From assembly GCA_021208885.1 (NCBI GenBank), contig JAJOJF010000025.1, forward strand, positions 1 to 64,000: DNA of 64,000 nucleotides, written 5' to 3'. The notes beneath the pieces were generated by a model. The model had not been told where the DNA came from, did no database searches, and was given only the letters and a program-made list of their open reading frames with translations. This document shows positions 49,023 to 57,665 of this stretch, piece after piece. Position 1 is the first letter of the stretch, and each line of letters opens with the position of its first letter. This DNA comes from Burkholderiaceae bacterium. Lineage in GTDB: Bacteria; Pseudomonadota; Gammaproteobacteria; Burkholderiales; Burkholderiaceae_B. The position numbers and the translations under genes were made by a program.

Positions 49023-49406
49023 ATGGCTTACAGTGAAAAAGTTCTCGATCACTACGAAAACCCCCGCAATGTCGGCTCGTTCGATAAAAGCGAGGGCAAT
49101 ATTGGCACCGGCATGGTCGGTGCGCCGGCTTGCGGCGACGTCATGAAACTGCAGATTCGGGTCAACGACGAAGGTATCATTGAAGATGCTCGTTTCAAGA
49201 CCTACGGCTGTGGTTCAGCGATTGCATCGAGCTCTCTCGTCACAGAGTGGGTCAAGGGAAAGACACTGGATCAGGCGCTCGAAATCAAAAACGCGGCAAT
49301 CGCTGAAGAACTCGCGTTGCCCCCAGTCAAGATACACTGTTCCATTCTGGCTGAGGATGCCATCAAGGCAGCGGTCAAGGATTACAAAGACAAGCACGGA
49401 AGTTAA
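49023..49406 (+). CDS. iscU: Fe-S cluster assembly scaffold IscU
   Basis: Scaffold of 127 residues on which [2Fe-2S] clusters form. The three ligand cysteines Cys37 (GAPACGDV), Cys63 ([11 protein letters not shown]) and Cys106 ([10 protein letters not shown]) and the stabilising Asp39 are present. LPPVK at 99-103 is the HscA recognition peptide. hscB and hscA are encoded downstream, consistent with chaperone-driven cluster release. Confidence 0.98.
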   Translation: MAYSEKVLDHYENPRNVGSFDKSEGNIGTGMVGAPACGDVMKLQIRVNDEGIIEDARFKTYGCGSAIASSSLVTEWVKGKTLDQALEIKNAAIAEELALPPVKIHCSILAEDAIKAAVKDYKDKHGS

Positions 49407-49422
49407 ACTGGAGTTTGACGTC

Positions 49423-49746
49423 ATGGCTGTGACATTGACCGCGCAGGCGGCCCAGCATATTGAAAAGTATCTGCAAAAACGGGGCAAGGGGCTAGGCTTG
49501 CGCTTGGGTGTGCGCACCACGGGCTGCTCAGGCATGGCCTACAAGCTCGAATATGTCGATGAGCCGCATGAGGACGATCAGGTGTTCGAGAGCCATGGCG
49601 TGAAAGTATTTGTTGACGCCAAGAGCCTGTCGTACATCGATGGCACCGAGCTTGATTACGCCAAGGAGGGCTTGAACGAAGGGTTCAAGTTCTCCAACCC
49701 CAACGAAAAAGCAACCTGCGGTTGCGGCGAATCGTTCACGGTTTAG
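49423..49746 (+). CDS. iscA: Fe-S cluster assembly protein IscA
   Basis: A-type carrier of 107 residues with the three conserved cysteines Cys35 ([13 protein letters not shown]), Cys99 and Cys101 (TCGCGESF). The ATG at 49423 is chosen; upstream in-frame codons fall inside iscU. It probably helps insert clusters, especially [4Fe-4S]. It lies 16 bp after iscU and 4 bp before hscB. Confidence 0.97.
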   Translation: MAVTLTAQAAQHIEKYLQKRGKGLGLRLGVRTTGCSGMAYKLEYVDEPHEDDQVFESHGVKVFVDAKSLSYIDGTELDYAKEGLNEGFKFSNPNEKATCGCGESFTV

Positions 49747-49750
49747 TGGT

Positions 49751-50281
49751 TTGAGTCAAGCAGATTATTTCGAGCTGTTAGGCTTGGCTCGGGGTTTTGA
49801 GATAGATCCTCAGGATCTCGAGTCGCGGTGGAAAGAGCGTGCTGCGGCTGTTCACCCTGACAGATTTGCCGGTGCCTCTGACGCAGAAAAGCGTGTAGCG
49901 ATGCAGTGGAGTGCCTCGATCAATGAGGCCTATCGTGTTTTGCGTGATCCACTAAGGCGAGCCCAGTACTTGTGTGAACTTGCTGGGCACCCAACCGAGA
50001 ATCAACCCAACGTGGCCATGGAGATGTCATTTCTCATGCAGCAGATGCAATGGCGTGAGGCTCTTGAGGACATACGGGCAAATGGGGATAGTGATGGGTT
50101 ACAGGCCCTTGCCCAAGAGATTGAAGCAGACCGGCATCAGCGACAAGCGGAAACAGGTGAGCTGATTGGTCAGCAACGTTGGAATGCAGTCGTTAAATGC
50201 CTGCATGAGTGGATGTTTGTTGAAAAGTTTTTGCAAGAAATTGTCAGTGCGCAACGTGCCCTAAAAAATATCAACACTTAA
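49751..50281 (+). CDS. hscB: Fe-S assembly co-chaperone HscB
   Basis: J-domain protein of 176 residues that brings IscU to HscA and stimulates its ATPase. The N-terminal J-domain has the HPD motif at 35-37 (AVHPDRF) and NEAYRVLRDPLRRAQYL. The C-terminal helical domain binds IscU. The start is a TTG (49751) 4 bp after the iscA stop with little ribosome-site signal, so translational coupling to iscA is likely. Confidence 0.96.
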   Translation: MSQADYFELLGLARGFEIDPQDLESRWKERAAAVHPDRFAGASDAEKRVAMQWSASINEAYRVLRDPLRRAQYLCELAGHPTENQPNVAMEMSFLMQQMQWREALEDIRANGDSDGLQALAQEIEADRHQRQAETGELIGQQRWNAVVKCLHEWMFVEKFLQEIVSAQRALKNINT

Positions 50282-50303
50282 AACGTAGAAACGGATTAGA
50301 ACA

Positions 50304-52160
50304 ATGGCCTTGTTGCAAATTGCCGAGCCAGGACAAAGCCCGGTACCCCACCAGCGCAAGATAGCGGTAGGTATTGATTTGGGCACAACCAATTCACTGG
50401 TGGCTGCCGTGCGTCATAGTGTGGCTGAAGTGTTGCCTGATGCGCAAGGTCATGCGCTCGTGCCATCTGCGGTGTACTACACCGCACCGGATGCCGTGGC
50501 AGTGGGGCGTGAGGCGCTTGCTTATCAGGAGAGCAAGCCGCTAGATACGCTGGTTTCTGTCAAGCGCCTGATGGGCAAGTCTATGTCTGATGCGATAGCC
50601 AGCGGCATGCCCTACGCATTTGAGGAAATGGGCAATAGTGTGGCCATTGTGACGGAGCACGCTACGGTGACACCGGTGAAAGTTGCTTCTCATATTCTGA
50701 AGCACTTGCGTACATTGGCCGAGCAAACGCTTGGTGATGATCTTGTTGGCGCGGTCATCACCGTGCCCGCTTACTTTGATGACGCCCAGCGTCAGGCAAC
50801 CCGCGATGCGGCCCGACTTGCTGGGCTAAATGTGCTCAGACTCTTAAATGAACCGACAGCCGCGGCAATTGCCTACGGGCTGGAAAATGGCTCAGAAGGA
50901 ATTTACGCTGTTTACGACCTCGGTGGTGGTACGTTTGATTTGTCGTTGTTAAGGCTAAGTGCGGGTGTGTTTGAGGTCATCGCCACCGGTGGCGATACCG
51001 CTTTGGGTGGCGATGATTTTGATGAAGTGATCGTAGCAGACGCCTTGCAAAAAGCTGATGTTGCTGAGCTTTCCGTCGCTAAACGGCGTCACCTTCTCAT
51101 GGCAGCACGCGCGTTGCGTGAATCTTTGACCAATGAGAATCAGGCGAGTGTGACGACTGGACTGTCGGGTGCGCTTCAGACATTGAGCTTGACGCGTGAT
51201 GAGTTTGAGGCGTTAGCCAAGCCGCTGGTTCAACGAACGTTGGCCTGTGCACAGCGTGCGCTTGATGATGCGACCAAGAATGTCTCTGAAGTGCAGGGAG
51301 TTGTCATGGTTGGTGGAGCAACGCGTACGCCGCTGGTGCAACGGATGGTGGGCCAGTTTTTTAACCGTGAGCCTCTGGTAAACCTGAACCCTGACGAAGT
51401 TGTTGCCCTGGGTGCGGCTCTTCAGGCCAATCTCTTGGCGGGCAATCGTCGTCCTGGCGAGGATTGGCTATTGCTCGATGTCACGCCGCTGTCATTAGGC
51501 CTGGAAACCATGGGCGGGTTGGTTGAGACCATTATTCCTCGCAACAGCACCATTCCTGTGGCGCGGGCGCAAGAGTTCACAACTTATCGGGATGGTCAGA
51601 CGGCTTTGGCAGTGCATGTCGTTCAAGGTGAACGTGATTTGGTGAGTGAGTGTCGCTCGCTGGCAAGGTTTGAACTGCGCGGTATCCCACCGATGGTGGC
51701 GGGCGCTGCCCGTATTCGTGTCACGTTTCAAGTTGATGCTGATGGCCTCTTAAACGTCACGGCCCAAGAACAATCGAGTGGTGTCACAGCTGAGGTAACG
51801 GTTAAGCCTTCTCATGGGCTTAGCGACGAACAAATCACTGCCATGCTCAAAGACAGCGTGGCCCAGGCTGATCATGATGCCACCATTCGCATGATTCGTG
51901 AAGAACAGGTGAAAGGCCAGCAATTGATTGAAACCACAGAGGCTGCCTTGGCTGTTGATGGTGATCTGCTCTCCCAAGCAGAACGTAAAGCGGTGGATGC
52001 CCAGATCGAGCATGCCCGCAACGCGTTGGGTGTTCCAGACCTTGAGCAGGTACGTGAGGCTGTCAAAGCGCTGGCTGATGCAACCGATGATTTTGCGGCT
52101 CGTCGCATGGATCGCAGTATCCGCAAGGCCCTTGCGGGCAAATCCTTGAACGAAATCTAG
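50304..52160 (+). CDS. hscA: Fe-S assembly Hsp70 chaperone HscA
   Basis: Specialised Hsp70 of 618 residues that acts on IscU. The ATPase domain shows [73 protein letters not shown] and [12 protein letters not shown]. The substrate domain begins [26 protein letters not shown] linker of the DnaK type and a helical lid follow. Lies 22 bp after hscB. Confidence 0.97.
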   Translation: MALLQIAEPGQSPVPHQRKIAVGIDLGTTNSLVAAVRHSVAEVLPDAQGHALVPSAVYYTAPDAVAVGREALAYQESKPLDTLVSVKRLMGKSMSDAIASGMPYAFEEMGNSVAIVTEHATVTPVKVASHILKHLRTLAEQTLGDDLVGAVITVPAYFDDAQRQATRDAARLAGLNVLRLLNEPTAAAIAYGLENGSEGIYAVYDLGGGTFDLSLLRLSAGVFEVIATGGDTALGGDDFDEVIVADALQKADVAELSVAKRRHLLMAARALRESLTNENQASVTTGLSGALQTLSLTRDEFEALAKPLVQRTLACAQRALDDATKNVSEVQGVVMVGGATRTPLVQRMVGQFFNREPLVNLNPDEVVALGAALQANLLAGNRRPGEDWLLLDVTPLSLGLETMGGLVETIIPRNSTIPVARAQEFTTYRDGQTALAVHVVQGERDLVSECRSLARFELRGIPPMVAGAARIRVTFQVDADGLLNVTAQEQSSGVTAEVTVKPSHGLSDEQITAMLKDSVAQADHDATIRMIREEQVKGQQLIETTEAALAVDGDLLSQAERKAVDAQIEHARNALGVPDLEQVREAVKALADATDDFAARRMDRSIRKALAGKSLNEI

Positions 52161-52216
52161 GGTCAGCCCTGATCTTGTTGAATAAATACGATTGAATTGA
52201 ATGTCGGAACCCTGCT

Positions 52217-52558
52217 ATGCCTAAACTAACCATACTGCCTCACGCTGAGATTTGTCCTGAAGGTGCCGTGATTGAAGACGCTCCCTCCGGTGTAAACATC
52301 TGTCGGGTGCTGCTTGATCACGATATTGAGATTGAACACGCCTGTGAGTTGTCGTGTGCTTGCACCACATGTCATGTGATTGTCCGTCAAGGTTTTGATT
52401 CGCTTGATGATGCGACTGATGCTGAAGAAGACCTGCTTGACCGTGCCTGGGGGTTGTCGCCCACGTCGCGCCTCTCCTGCCAAGCCAAAATTGCCGATGA
52501 GGACTTGACGATTGAGATCCCGCGGTACACGATTAATCACGCCCGAGAAAACCACTAA
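52217..52558 (+). CDS. fdx: ISC system [2Fe-2S] ferredoxin
   Basis: Vertebrate-type ferredoxin of 113 residues giving electrons to cluster assembly. The ligand cysteines Cys43, Cys49, Cys52 (ACELSCACTTCHVIV) and Cys88 (RLSCQA) have the C-x5-C-x2-C-x35-C spacing of E. coli Fdx. It closes the isc operon; no iscX gene follows, the next frame 31 bp downstream being an aldolase. Confidence 0.97.
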   Translation: MPKLTILPHAEICPEGAVIEDAPSGVNICRVLLDHDIEIEHACELSCACTTCHVIVRQGFDSLDDATDAEEDLLDRAWGLSPTSRLSCQAKIADEDLTIEIPRYTINHARENH

Positions 52559-52589
52559 ATCGGGTTCAATTGGCATATGGGGAGATAAC

Positions 52590-53381
52590 GTGCGTCCAAA
52601 TACCGTTAAAGAACGCCTGCTCAAGGGCGAATCAGTTGTCAATGGCTGGCTAGGCATTCCCTCTCCATTGTCAGCAGAAATTGTGGGGTTGGCTGGATTC
52701 GATAGTGTGACAGTTGATCTGCAGCACGGAATGATTGCATTTGATGCGGCTTTGCCGATGTTGCAGGCGCTGTCTGCGACGCCAACAACGCCCCTGGTGC
52801 GTGTGCCCTCGAATAACGGTCCGCAAATCATGTCATTGCTTGATGCTGGCGCTTATGGCGTGATCTGCCCAATGATTTCTACGCCCGAGCAGGCAGCAAG
52901 TTTTGTGAGCGCCTGTCGCTACCCGCCTAAAGGGGATCGTTCGTTTGGTCCATCGCGGGCCATGCTTTACGCCGGTGATGACTATTATCAACACGCCAAT
53001 GAGGCTATTTTGACCTTGGCCATGATAGAAACGCAGCAAGGCCTGGATAACCTCGATGAAATTTTGGCCGTTGATGGCCTTGACGGTGTTTTTATTGGTC
53101 CTAATGACCTGAGCCTGGCACTCGGGCAGGCGCCGAGCTCAGAGCCCAAAGCTGACGTTGTTGTCAAAGCGATTGCCCATATCCTCTCGCGAGCACAAGT
53201 TCATGGCAAGATTCCTGGCATTTTTTGTTCTTCGGGAGAGGCTGCTGCGATGAGAATTGGGCAAGGGTTCAAGTTTGTCGTTCCAGGCAACGAAGTAACA
53301 CACCTTAAGCAAGCGGCAGCACATGCAGTGGCAACGGCACGCGGGCAAGGTACATCTGCCACGAAATCTAGCGGATATTAA
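52590..53381 (+). CDS. HpcH/HpaI family class II aldolase
   Basis: Metal-dependent aldolase of 263 residues in the family of HpcH/HpaI, GarL and RhmA, which reversibly cleaves 2-keto-3-deoxy acids to pyruvate and an aldehyde. Visible: NGWLGIPSPLSAEIVGLAGFDSVTVDLQHG, LVRVPSN, GAYGVICPMI, AMIETQQGLDNLDEILAVDGLDGVFIGPNDLSLALG (metal-binding Glu and Asp region). The GTG start at 52590 has GGGGAG 6 nt upstream. It is 31 bp after fdx and 9 bp before a hydroxypyruvate isomerase, suggesting tartronate-semialdehyde-type chemistry; substrate is inferred only. Confidence 0.88.
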   Translation: MRPNTVKERLLKGESVVNGWLGIPSPLSAEIVGLAGFDSVTVDLQHGMIAFDAALPMLQALSATPTTPLVRVPSNNGPQIMSLLDAGAYGVICPMISTPEQAASFVSACRYPPKGDRSFGPSRAMLYAGDDYYQHANEAILTLAMIETQQGLDNLDEILAVDGLDGVFIGPNDLSLALGQAPSSEPKADVVVKAIAHILSRAQVHGKIPGIFCSSGEAAAMRIGQGFKFVVPGNEVTHLKQAAAHAVATARGQGTSATKSSGY

Positions 53382-53390
53382 GGAATTGGC

Positions 53391-54194
53391 GTGAGCGCAA
53401 GCGGCGTGAATATTCGACTGTCAGCAAATCTCGGGTTCTTGTGGGCAGACTTGCCGTTGATGCGGCGTATTGAAAAGGCCGCAGAGGCAGGGTTTAAGGC
53501 TATTGAGTTGCATTGGCCCTTTGACACGCCGGCAGCCGATGTCCGAGCCGCCTGTCTGGCCCACGACTTGACGCTGCTTTCCGTCAACACGCCACAAGGT
53601 GACGTGGCGTCTGGAGATGCCGGTTTGGCAGCGCAGATTGGCCGTGAGGCGCAGTTCAAGTCGGCGTTTGAAATGACGCTGGCATGGGCGCGTGAGGCTG
53701 GAGCAAGCAAAATCCATGTGCTGCCAGGCATGGCAAGCCCCAATAAGTCAGAGGCTGCTCGCCGGACATTTGTCGCTAACTTGCAGTGGGCAGCCGATCT
53801 AGCAGCGCGTGAGGGTGTCACGATTTTGCTCGAGGCGCTAAACCATCGTGACAAGCCAGGTTACTTCTATCACACTCAGGCCGAATCGAACTCTATTCGA
53901 GTTGAAACAGGCCGTGACAACATCAAGCTCATGTTTGATGTCTATCACGTCGGGGTGACCGAAGGCGATGTGCTCGTCAAGCTTGAACACTATCTGCCAG
54001 TGATTGGTCATATTCAGATCGCTGCTGTTCCGTCGCGTCGGGAACCCGATGAGGGAGAGATTCGTTACGAAGCCGTATTCAAGCGGCTTCAAGAGCTTGG
54101 GTTCAGTGGCTGGATTGGCTGTGAATACAAGCCGCGTGACAACGTGGAGGCTGGTCTTGCCTGGGTGCAGGCCATGGGCCTGCACCTCGGTTAA
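53391..54194 (+). CDS. hyi: Hydroxypyruvate isomerase family protein
   Basis: TIM-barrel sugar isomerase of 267 residues. Visible: RLSANLGFLWADLPLMRRIEKAAEAGFKAIELHWPFD, ILLEALNHRDKPGYFYHT (metal-binding Glu), MFDVYHVGV, GHIQIAAVPSRREPDEGEI and GCEYKPRD. This is the Hyi/OtnI family: Hyi interconverts hydroxypyruvate and tartronate semialdehyde, OtnI acts on 2-oxo-tetronate. It starts GTG (53391) with AAGGA upstream and is coupled with the aldolase. No gcl or glxR is present to fix the pathway. It converges on lysS. Confidence 0.88.
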   Translation: MSASGVNIRLSANLGFLWADLPLMRRIEKAAEAGFKAIELHWPFDTPAADVRAACLAHDLTLLSVNTPQGDVASGDAGLAAQIGREAQFKSAFEMTLAWAREAGASKIHVLPGMASPNKSEAARRTFVANLQWAADLAAREGVTILLEALNHRDKPGYFYHTQAESNSIRVETGRDNIKLMFDVYHVGVTEGDVLVKLEHYLPVIGHIQIAAVPSRREPDEGEIRYEAVFKRLQELGFSGWIGCEYKPRDNVEAGLAWVQAMGLHLG

Positions 54195-54212
54195 CCGAAC
54201 TAAAACCGCTTG

Positions 54213-55739
54213 CTATACGTGATCCTCGCGACGCAGATGCGGAAACAGGATGACATCTCGGATGCTGGCACTATCAGTTAGCAACATGATCAAGCGGTCA
54301 ATTCCGATGCCGCAGCCACCAGCCGGGGGCATGCCATATTCGAGCGCACGAATGTAGTCATCATCGAAGTACATGGCCTCCTCATCGCCTGCATCTTTGG
54401 CAGCGACCTGCGCATGAAAACGTGCTGCCTGATCCTCGGGGTCGTTAAGCTCCGAGAATCCATTGGCAAGTTCGCGTCCAGCAATAAAGAGCTCAAACCG
54501 CTCTGTGATGCCCGGGCGCGTGTCAGATTGTCTGGCCAGAGGTGAAACCTCGACGGGGTAGTCAATGATATAGGTTGGCTCCCAGAGCTGGTGTTCGGCG
54601 ACCTCTTCGAACAGCGCAAGCTGCAGGGCCCCTAGGCCGGCGTTGACCATCGCTGGCTCAGTCAGGTCAACCTTCAAACCCTTTAATGCCTCACGCAGGT
54701 AGTCAATATCGTCCAACGGCTTGCCCTGGTAGGCTGGTGCGTATTTTTCAATGGCGTTCACGATGGTCAGTCGAGCAAACGGCTTGCCTAGGTCAAGCTC
54801 ACGCTCTTGGTAAGTCAGCTTGGTTGTACCAATGGTACGCAGTGTGACTTGACGCAGCAACGTTTCGGTAAAGTCCATCAACCACTGATAGTCTGTGTAC
54901 GCGGCATAGAACTCCATCATGGTGAATTCAGGATTGTGCCGTGGGCTCACACCCTCGTTACGGAAATTGCGGTTGATTTCAAATACCCGCTCAAATCCTC
55001 CTACAAGCAGGCGTTTCAAGTAAAGCTCAGGCGCAATACGCAGGAACATTTGCATATCGAGCGCGTTGTGATGAGTCTCAAAGGGCTTGGCTGTGGCGCC
55101 ACCTGGAATGGCCTGAAGCATTGGGGTTTCAACCTCAAGAAACTCATGCTCGACCATTAGCTCGCGCATTGTTGCGATTGCTTTGCTACGTGACTCGAAT
55201 GTCTTGCGGGTCTGCTCGGTAACGATGAGGTCGACATAACGTTGGCGATAGCGCAGCTCCTGGTCGGCCATGCCATGAAACTTGTCTGGCAGTGGACGCA
55301 GCGACTTGGTGAGCACTCGCGCCTGGTTCGCATGCACCGAGAGCTCGCCTTTGTTGGTTTTAAAAATCGTGCCTTCGATGGCGAGAATGTCACCGAGATC
55401 CCAGTGCTTGAATGCTTCGTAGTTTTCTTCGCCCAAAGTGCCTTTGTCCAGATAGATCTGGATGCGTCCAGTGCTGTCTTGCAGCGTCGCAAAACTGGCT
55501 TTGCCCATCACGCGCTTGAGCATCATGCGCCCGGCGATCGCAACTTGGTGATTGTGTTCGGCGAGCTCTTCTTTGGTTTGCTCGTCGTACAAGTAGTGAA
55601 GCACACCGGCCCGATGTGTGGGTTTAAAGTCATTGGGAAAAGCCGGCCCGTGCTCGCGAAGGCGTGCAAGCTTGTGGCGGCGTTCCACAATCAGGTGATT
55701 CTCGTCTACCGGTTGGGTGTCTGTGGGTGTGGTGTTCAT
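54213..55739 (-). CDS. lysS: Lysyl-tRNA synthetase, class II
   Basis: Charges tRNA-Lys; 508 residues. An N-terminal OB-fold anticodon-binding domain ([34 protein letters not shown]) precedes the class II core: [60 protein letters not shown] (motif 2) and [13 protein letters not shown] (motif 3). It ends the prfB-SDR-lysS transcript; its ATG overlaps the SDR stop by one base (TGATG). Confidence 0.98.
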   Translation of the reverse strand: MNTTPTDTQPVDENHLIVERRHKLARLREHGPAFPNDFKPTHRAGVLHYLYDEQTKEELAEHNHQVAIAGRMMLKRVMGKASFATLQDSTGRIQIYLDKGTLGEENYEAFKHWDLGDILAIEGTIFKTNKGELSVHANQARVLTKSLRPLPDKFHGMADQELRYRQRYVDLIVTEQTRKTFESRSKAIATMRELMVEHEFLEVETPMLQAIPGGATAKPFETHHNALDMQMFLRIAPELYLKRLLVGGFERVFEINRNFRNEGVSPRHNPEFTMMEFYAAYTDYQWLMDFTETLLRQVTLRTIGTTKLTYQERELDLGKPFARLTIVNAIEKYAPAYQGKPLDDIDYLREALKGLKVDLTEPAMVNAGLGALQLALFEEVAEHQLWEPTYIIDYPVEVSPLARQSDTRPGITERFELFIAGRELANGFSELNDPEDQAARFHAQVAAKDAGDEEAMYFDDDYIRALEYGMPPAGGCGIGIDRLIMLLTDSASIRDVILFPHLRREDHV

Positions 55740-56494
55740 CAGGCGTTATCTCGGATGTCGTCGAGCAGTTTGTGACCAAAAGTATTGCTGGCAAGCAACT
55801 TCAGCGTGGCGTGAGCGGTTTGTGCTGCGTTAGCTAACATGCCCTGGCGATGCATGTCTTCAAAGCGGCCAACAGCGGGAAACTTCGATTCTGGTGTCTG
55901 GCGAATCTGCGCTTGCATGCCGGTGTCGATTACACCAGGCGCTAGCGAGCAAACCCGCAGGTTGGGGTGTCCCTCAGCGTGGACCACTTCGGCATACCGA
56001 TCCATTGCAGCCTTGGTGGCGCAGTATACGCCCCAACTTCCATAGGCGTGGCGGCCAGCGCCAGATGAAATCAGCATCACTCGCCGGTCTGGACAGTTCC
56101 TGGTGTGAGCAAGAAAGTGACCCGTGAGATAGATGGGTGCAGTGATGTTGACGTCAAATGCGGTACGAATGGATTGAAAATCTAACAGCTGGTCTGCGGG
56201 TTCAATGGGCACGACGATGCCGGCATTATGGATGATTCGACACTGACGATCGTTTGATTTGGAGAGCACTTTGGCCATCTGCTCGGCGGCTTGCTCAAGT
56301 GCTGAGGCATCAACAAGGTCAACCAGAATTTCCGTGAGCATGGTGCCATGGGTTTGAGCCAGTTCAGCCAGCCCAGGCGTTGGCTGTCTGGAGAGCGTCA
56401 CCAAATGACCGCCGCCTTCAGCGAGTTCATGCGCAAGTGCGTAACCGAGTCCGCGCGTGGCACCAGTGATAACGGTGACTGGCCCTGGCTTCAT
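55739..56494 (-). CDS. Short-chain dehydrogenase/reductase
   Basis: NADP-type Rossmann SDR of 251 residues. [16 protein letters not shown] is the glycine-rich cofactor loop, [10 protein letters not shown] the NAG motif, and [27 protein letters not shown] holds the Ser-Tyr-Lys catalytic residues. [12 protein letters not shown] is typical. It resembles sepiapterin/benzil reductase-like SDRs; substrate unknown. It is inserted tightly between prfB (ATGA overlap) and lysS (1-bp overlap), genes that often adjoin directly. Confidence 0.88.
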   Translation of the reverse strand: MKPGPVTVITGATRGLGYALAHELAEGGGHLVTLSRQPTPGLAELAQTHGTMLTEILVDLVDASALEQAAEQMAKVLSKSNDRQCRIIHNAGIVVPIEPADQLLDFQSIRTAFDVNITAPIYLTGHFLAHTRNCPDRRVMLISSGAGRHAYGSWGVYCATKAAMDRYAEVVHAEGHPNLRVCSLAPGVIDTGMQAQIRQTPESKFPAVGRFEDMHRQGMLANAAQTAHATLKLLASNTFGHKLLDDIRDNA

Positions 56495-57596
56495 AGCCCT
56501 TCCTTTAGGCTCGCCTCGATGAAGGGGTCAAGATCACCGTCAAGCACCTTTTGTGTGTTGGAGATCTCAACACCGGTACGCAAGTCTTTGATACGGCTTT
56601 GGTCAAGCACGTACGAGCGGATCTGATGGCCCCAGCCCACATCTGTTTTAGCATCTTCCATTTTTTGTTGTTCGGACATGCGCTTGCGCATCTCTAGCTC
56701 ATAGAGTTTGGATCGCAGCATGTCCATGGCTTCTGCTTTGTTGCGGTGTTGCGAGCGATCGTTTTGACACTGCACCACAATGCCGGTCGGGTTGTGCGTG
56801 ATACGAACGGCCGAGTCGGTCTTGTTGATGTGCTGGCCACCGGCACCGCTGGCCCGATAAGTATCGATGCGCAAATCAGCCGGATTGATCTCAATGTCGA
56901 TAGAGTCATCTACTTGTGGGTAAACAAATACGCTGGCAAATGAAGTGTGGCGACCGCCCGAGGAGTCGAATGGGCTTTTGCGAACGAGACGGTGAACCCC
57001 AGTCTCAGTTCGCAGATGCCCGAAGGCGTATTCACCTTCGACCTTGATCGTGGCTGACTTGATACCTGCGACTTCCCCCTCAGACTCTTCCATGACATCG
57101 GCTTTAAAGCCTTTGCTCTCGCAATATCTTAGATACTGACGCAATAGCATCGAGGCCCAGTCTTGTGCTTCGGTGCCACCGGCACCGGCCTGAATGTCTA
57201 CAAAACAATTGAGTGGATCAGCCGGATTAGCGAACATACGCTTGAACTCAAGCGTCTCGAGCGTCTTTTGGAAACTGTCGGCATCGGCCTCAATGGCCAC
57301 TAGCGTCGCATCGTCGTTGTCAGCCTGCGCCATCTCGAAGAGCTCTAGCGCATCGCGTATACCCACATCAAGCTCGTTGAGCGTTTGAACCGTATTTTCT
57401 AGCGATTTTTTTTTCGCGGCCGAGTGCCTGAGCTTTTTCTGGGTCGTTCCAGACATTAGGGTCTTCAAGCTCAGCGTTGACAACTTCTAATCGGGCAGCC
57501 TTGACATCGTAGTCAAAGATACCTCCGTGCGGCGAGTTCACGTTCGAGATAGTCAGCTAGCCGGGCAGCTAACGAATTTTGGCGATCAACTTCCAT
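56491..57596 (-). CDS. prfB: Peptide chain release factor 2 (programmed +1 frameshift; extra A in one run)
   Basis: RF2 ends translation at UGA and UAA. The first frame, from ATG 57596 ([27 protein letters not shown]), meets an in-frame TGA at codon 28 in CGG AGG TAT CTT TGA C, the classic autoregulatory +1 frameshift site. The +1 frame continues [24 protein letters not shown]. It is broken again at a run of nine A (57406-57414): eight A would restore [18 protein letters not shown]. The remaining 315 codons are intact, with [13 protein letters not shown] and the catalytic [14 protein letters not shown] (GGQ). The ninth A is probably a sequence error. Heads prfB-SDR-lysS. Confidence 0.92.
57513..57524 (-). 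promoter_or_regulatory. Programmed +1 frameshift site of prfB
   Basis: On the minus strand, AGG TAT CTT TGA: a Shine-Dalgarno-like AGG (within CGGAGG) precedes the slippery CTT and the in-frame TGA (57515-57513), followed by C. This is the conserved bacterial RF2 recoding signal by which low RF2 allows slippage into the +1 frame. Confidence 0.95.
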
Positions 57597-57665
57597 GGTG
57601 TGCAGCTTTAATTAGAAACAGTAATCGAACATTTTAGCCGAGATGCAAAGCCGTCTCAGCCTTAA

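Noticed and set aside
57513-57515. In-frame TGA near the start of prfB taken as a nonsense mutation
   Set aside because: It is the programmed RF2 frameshift stop, with the AGG and CTT elements in place.
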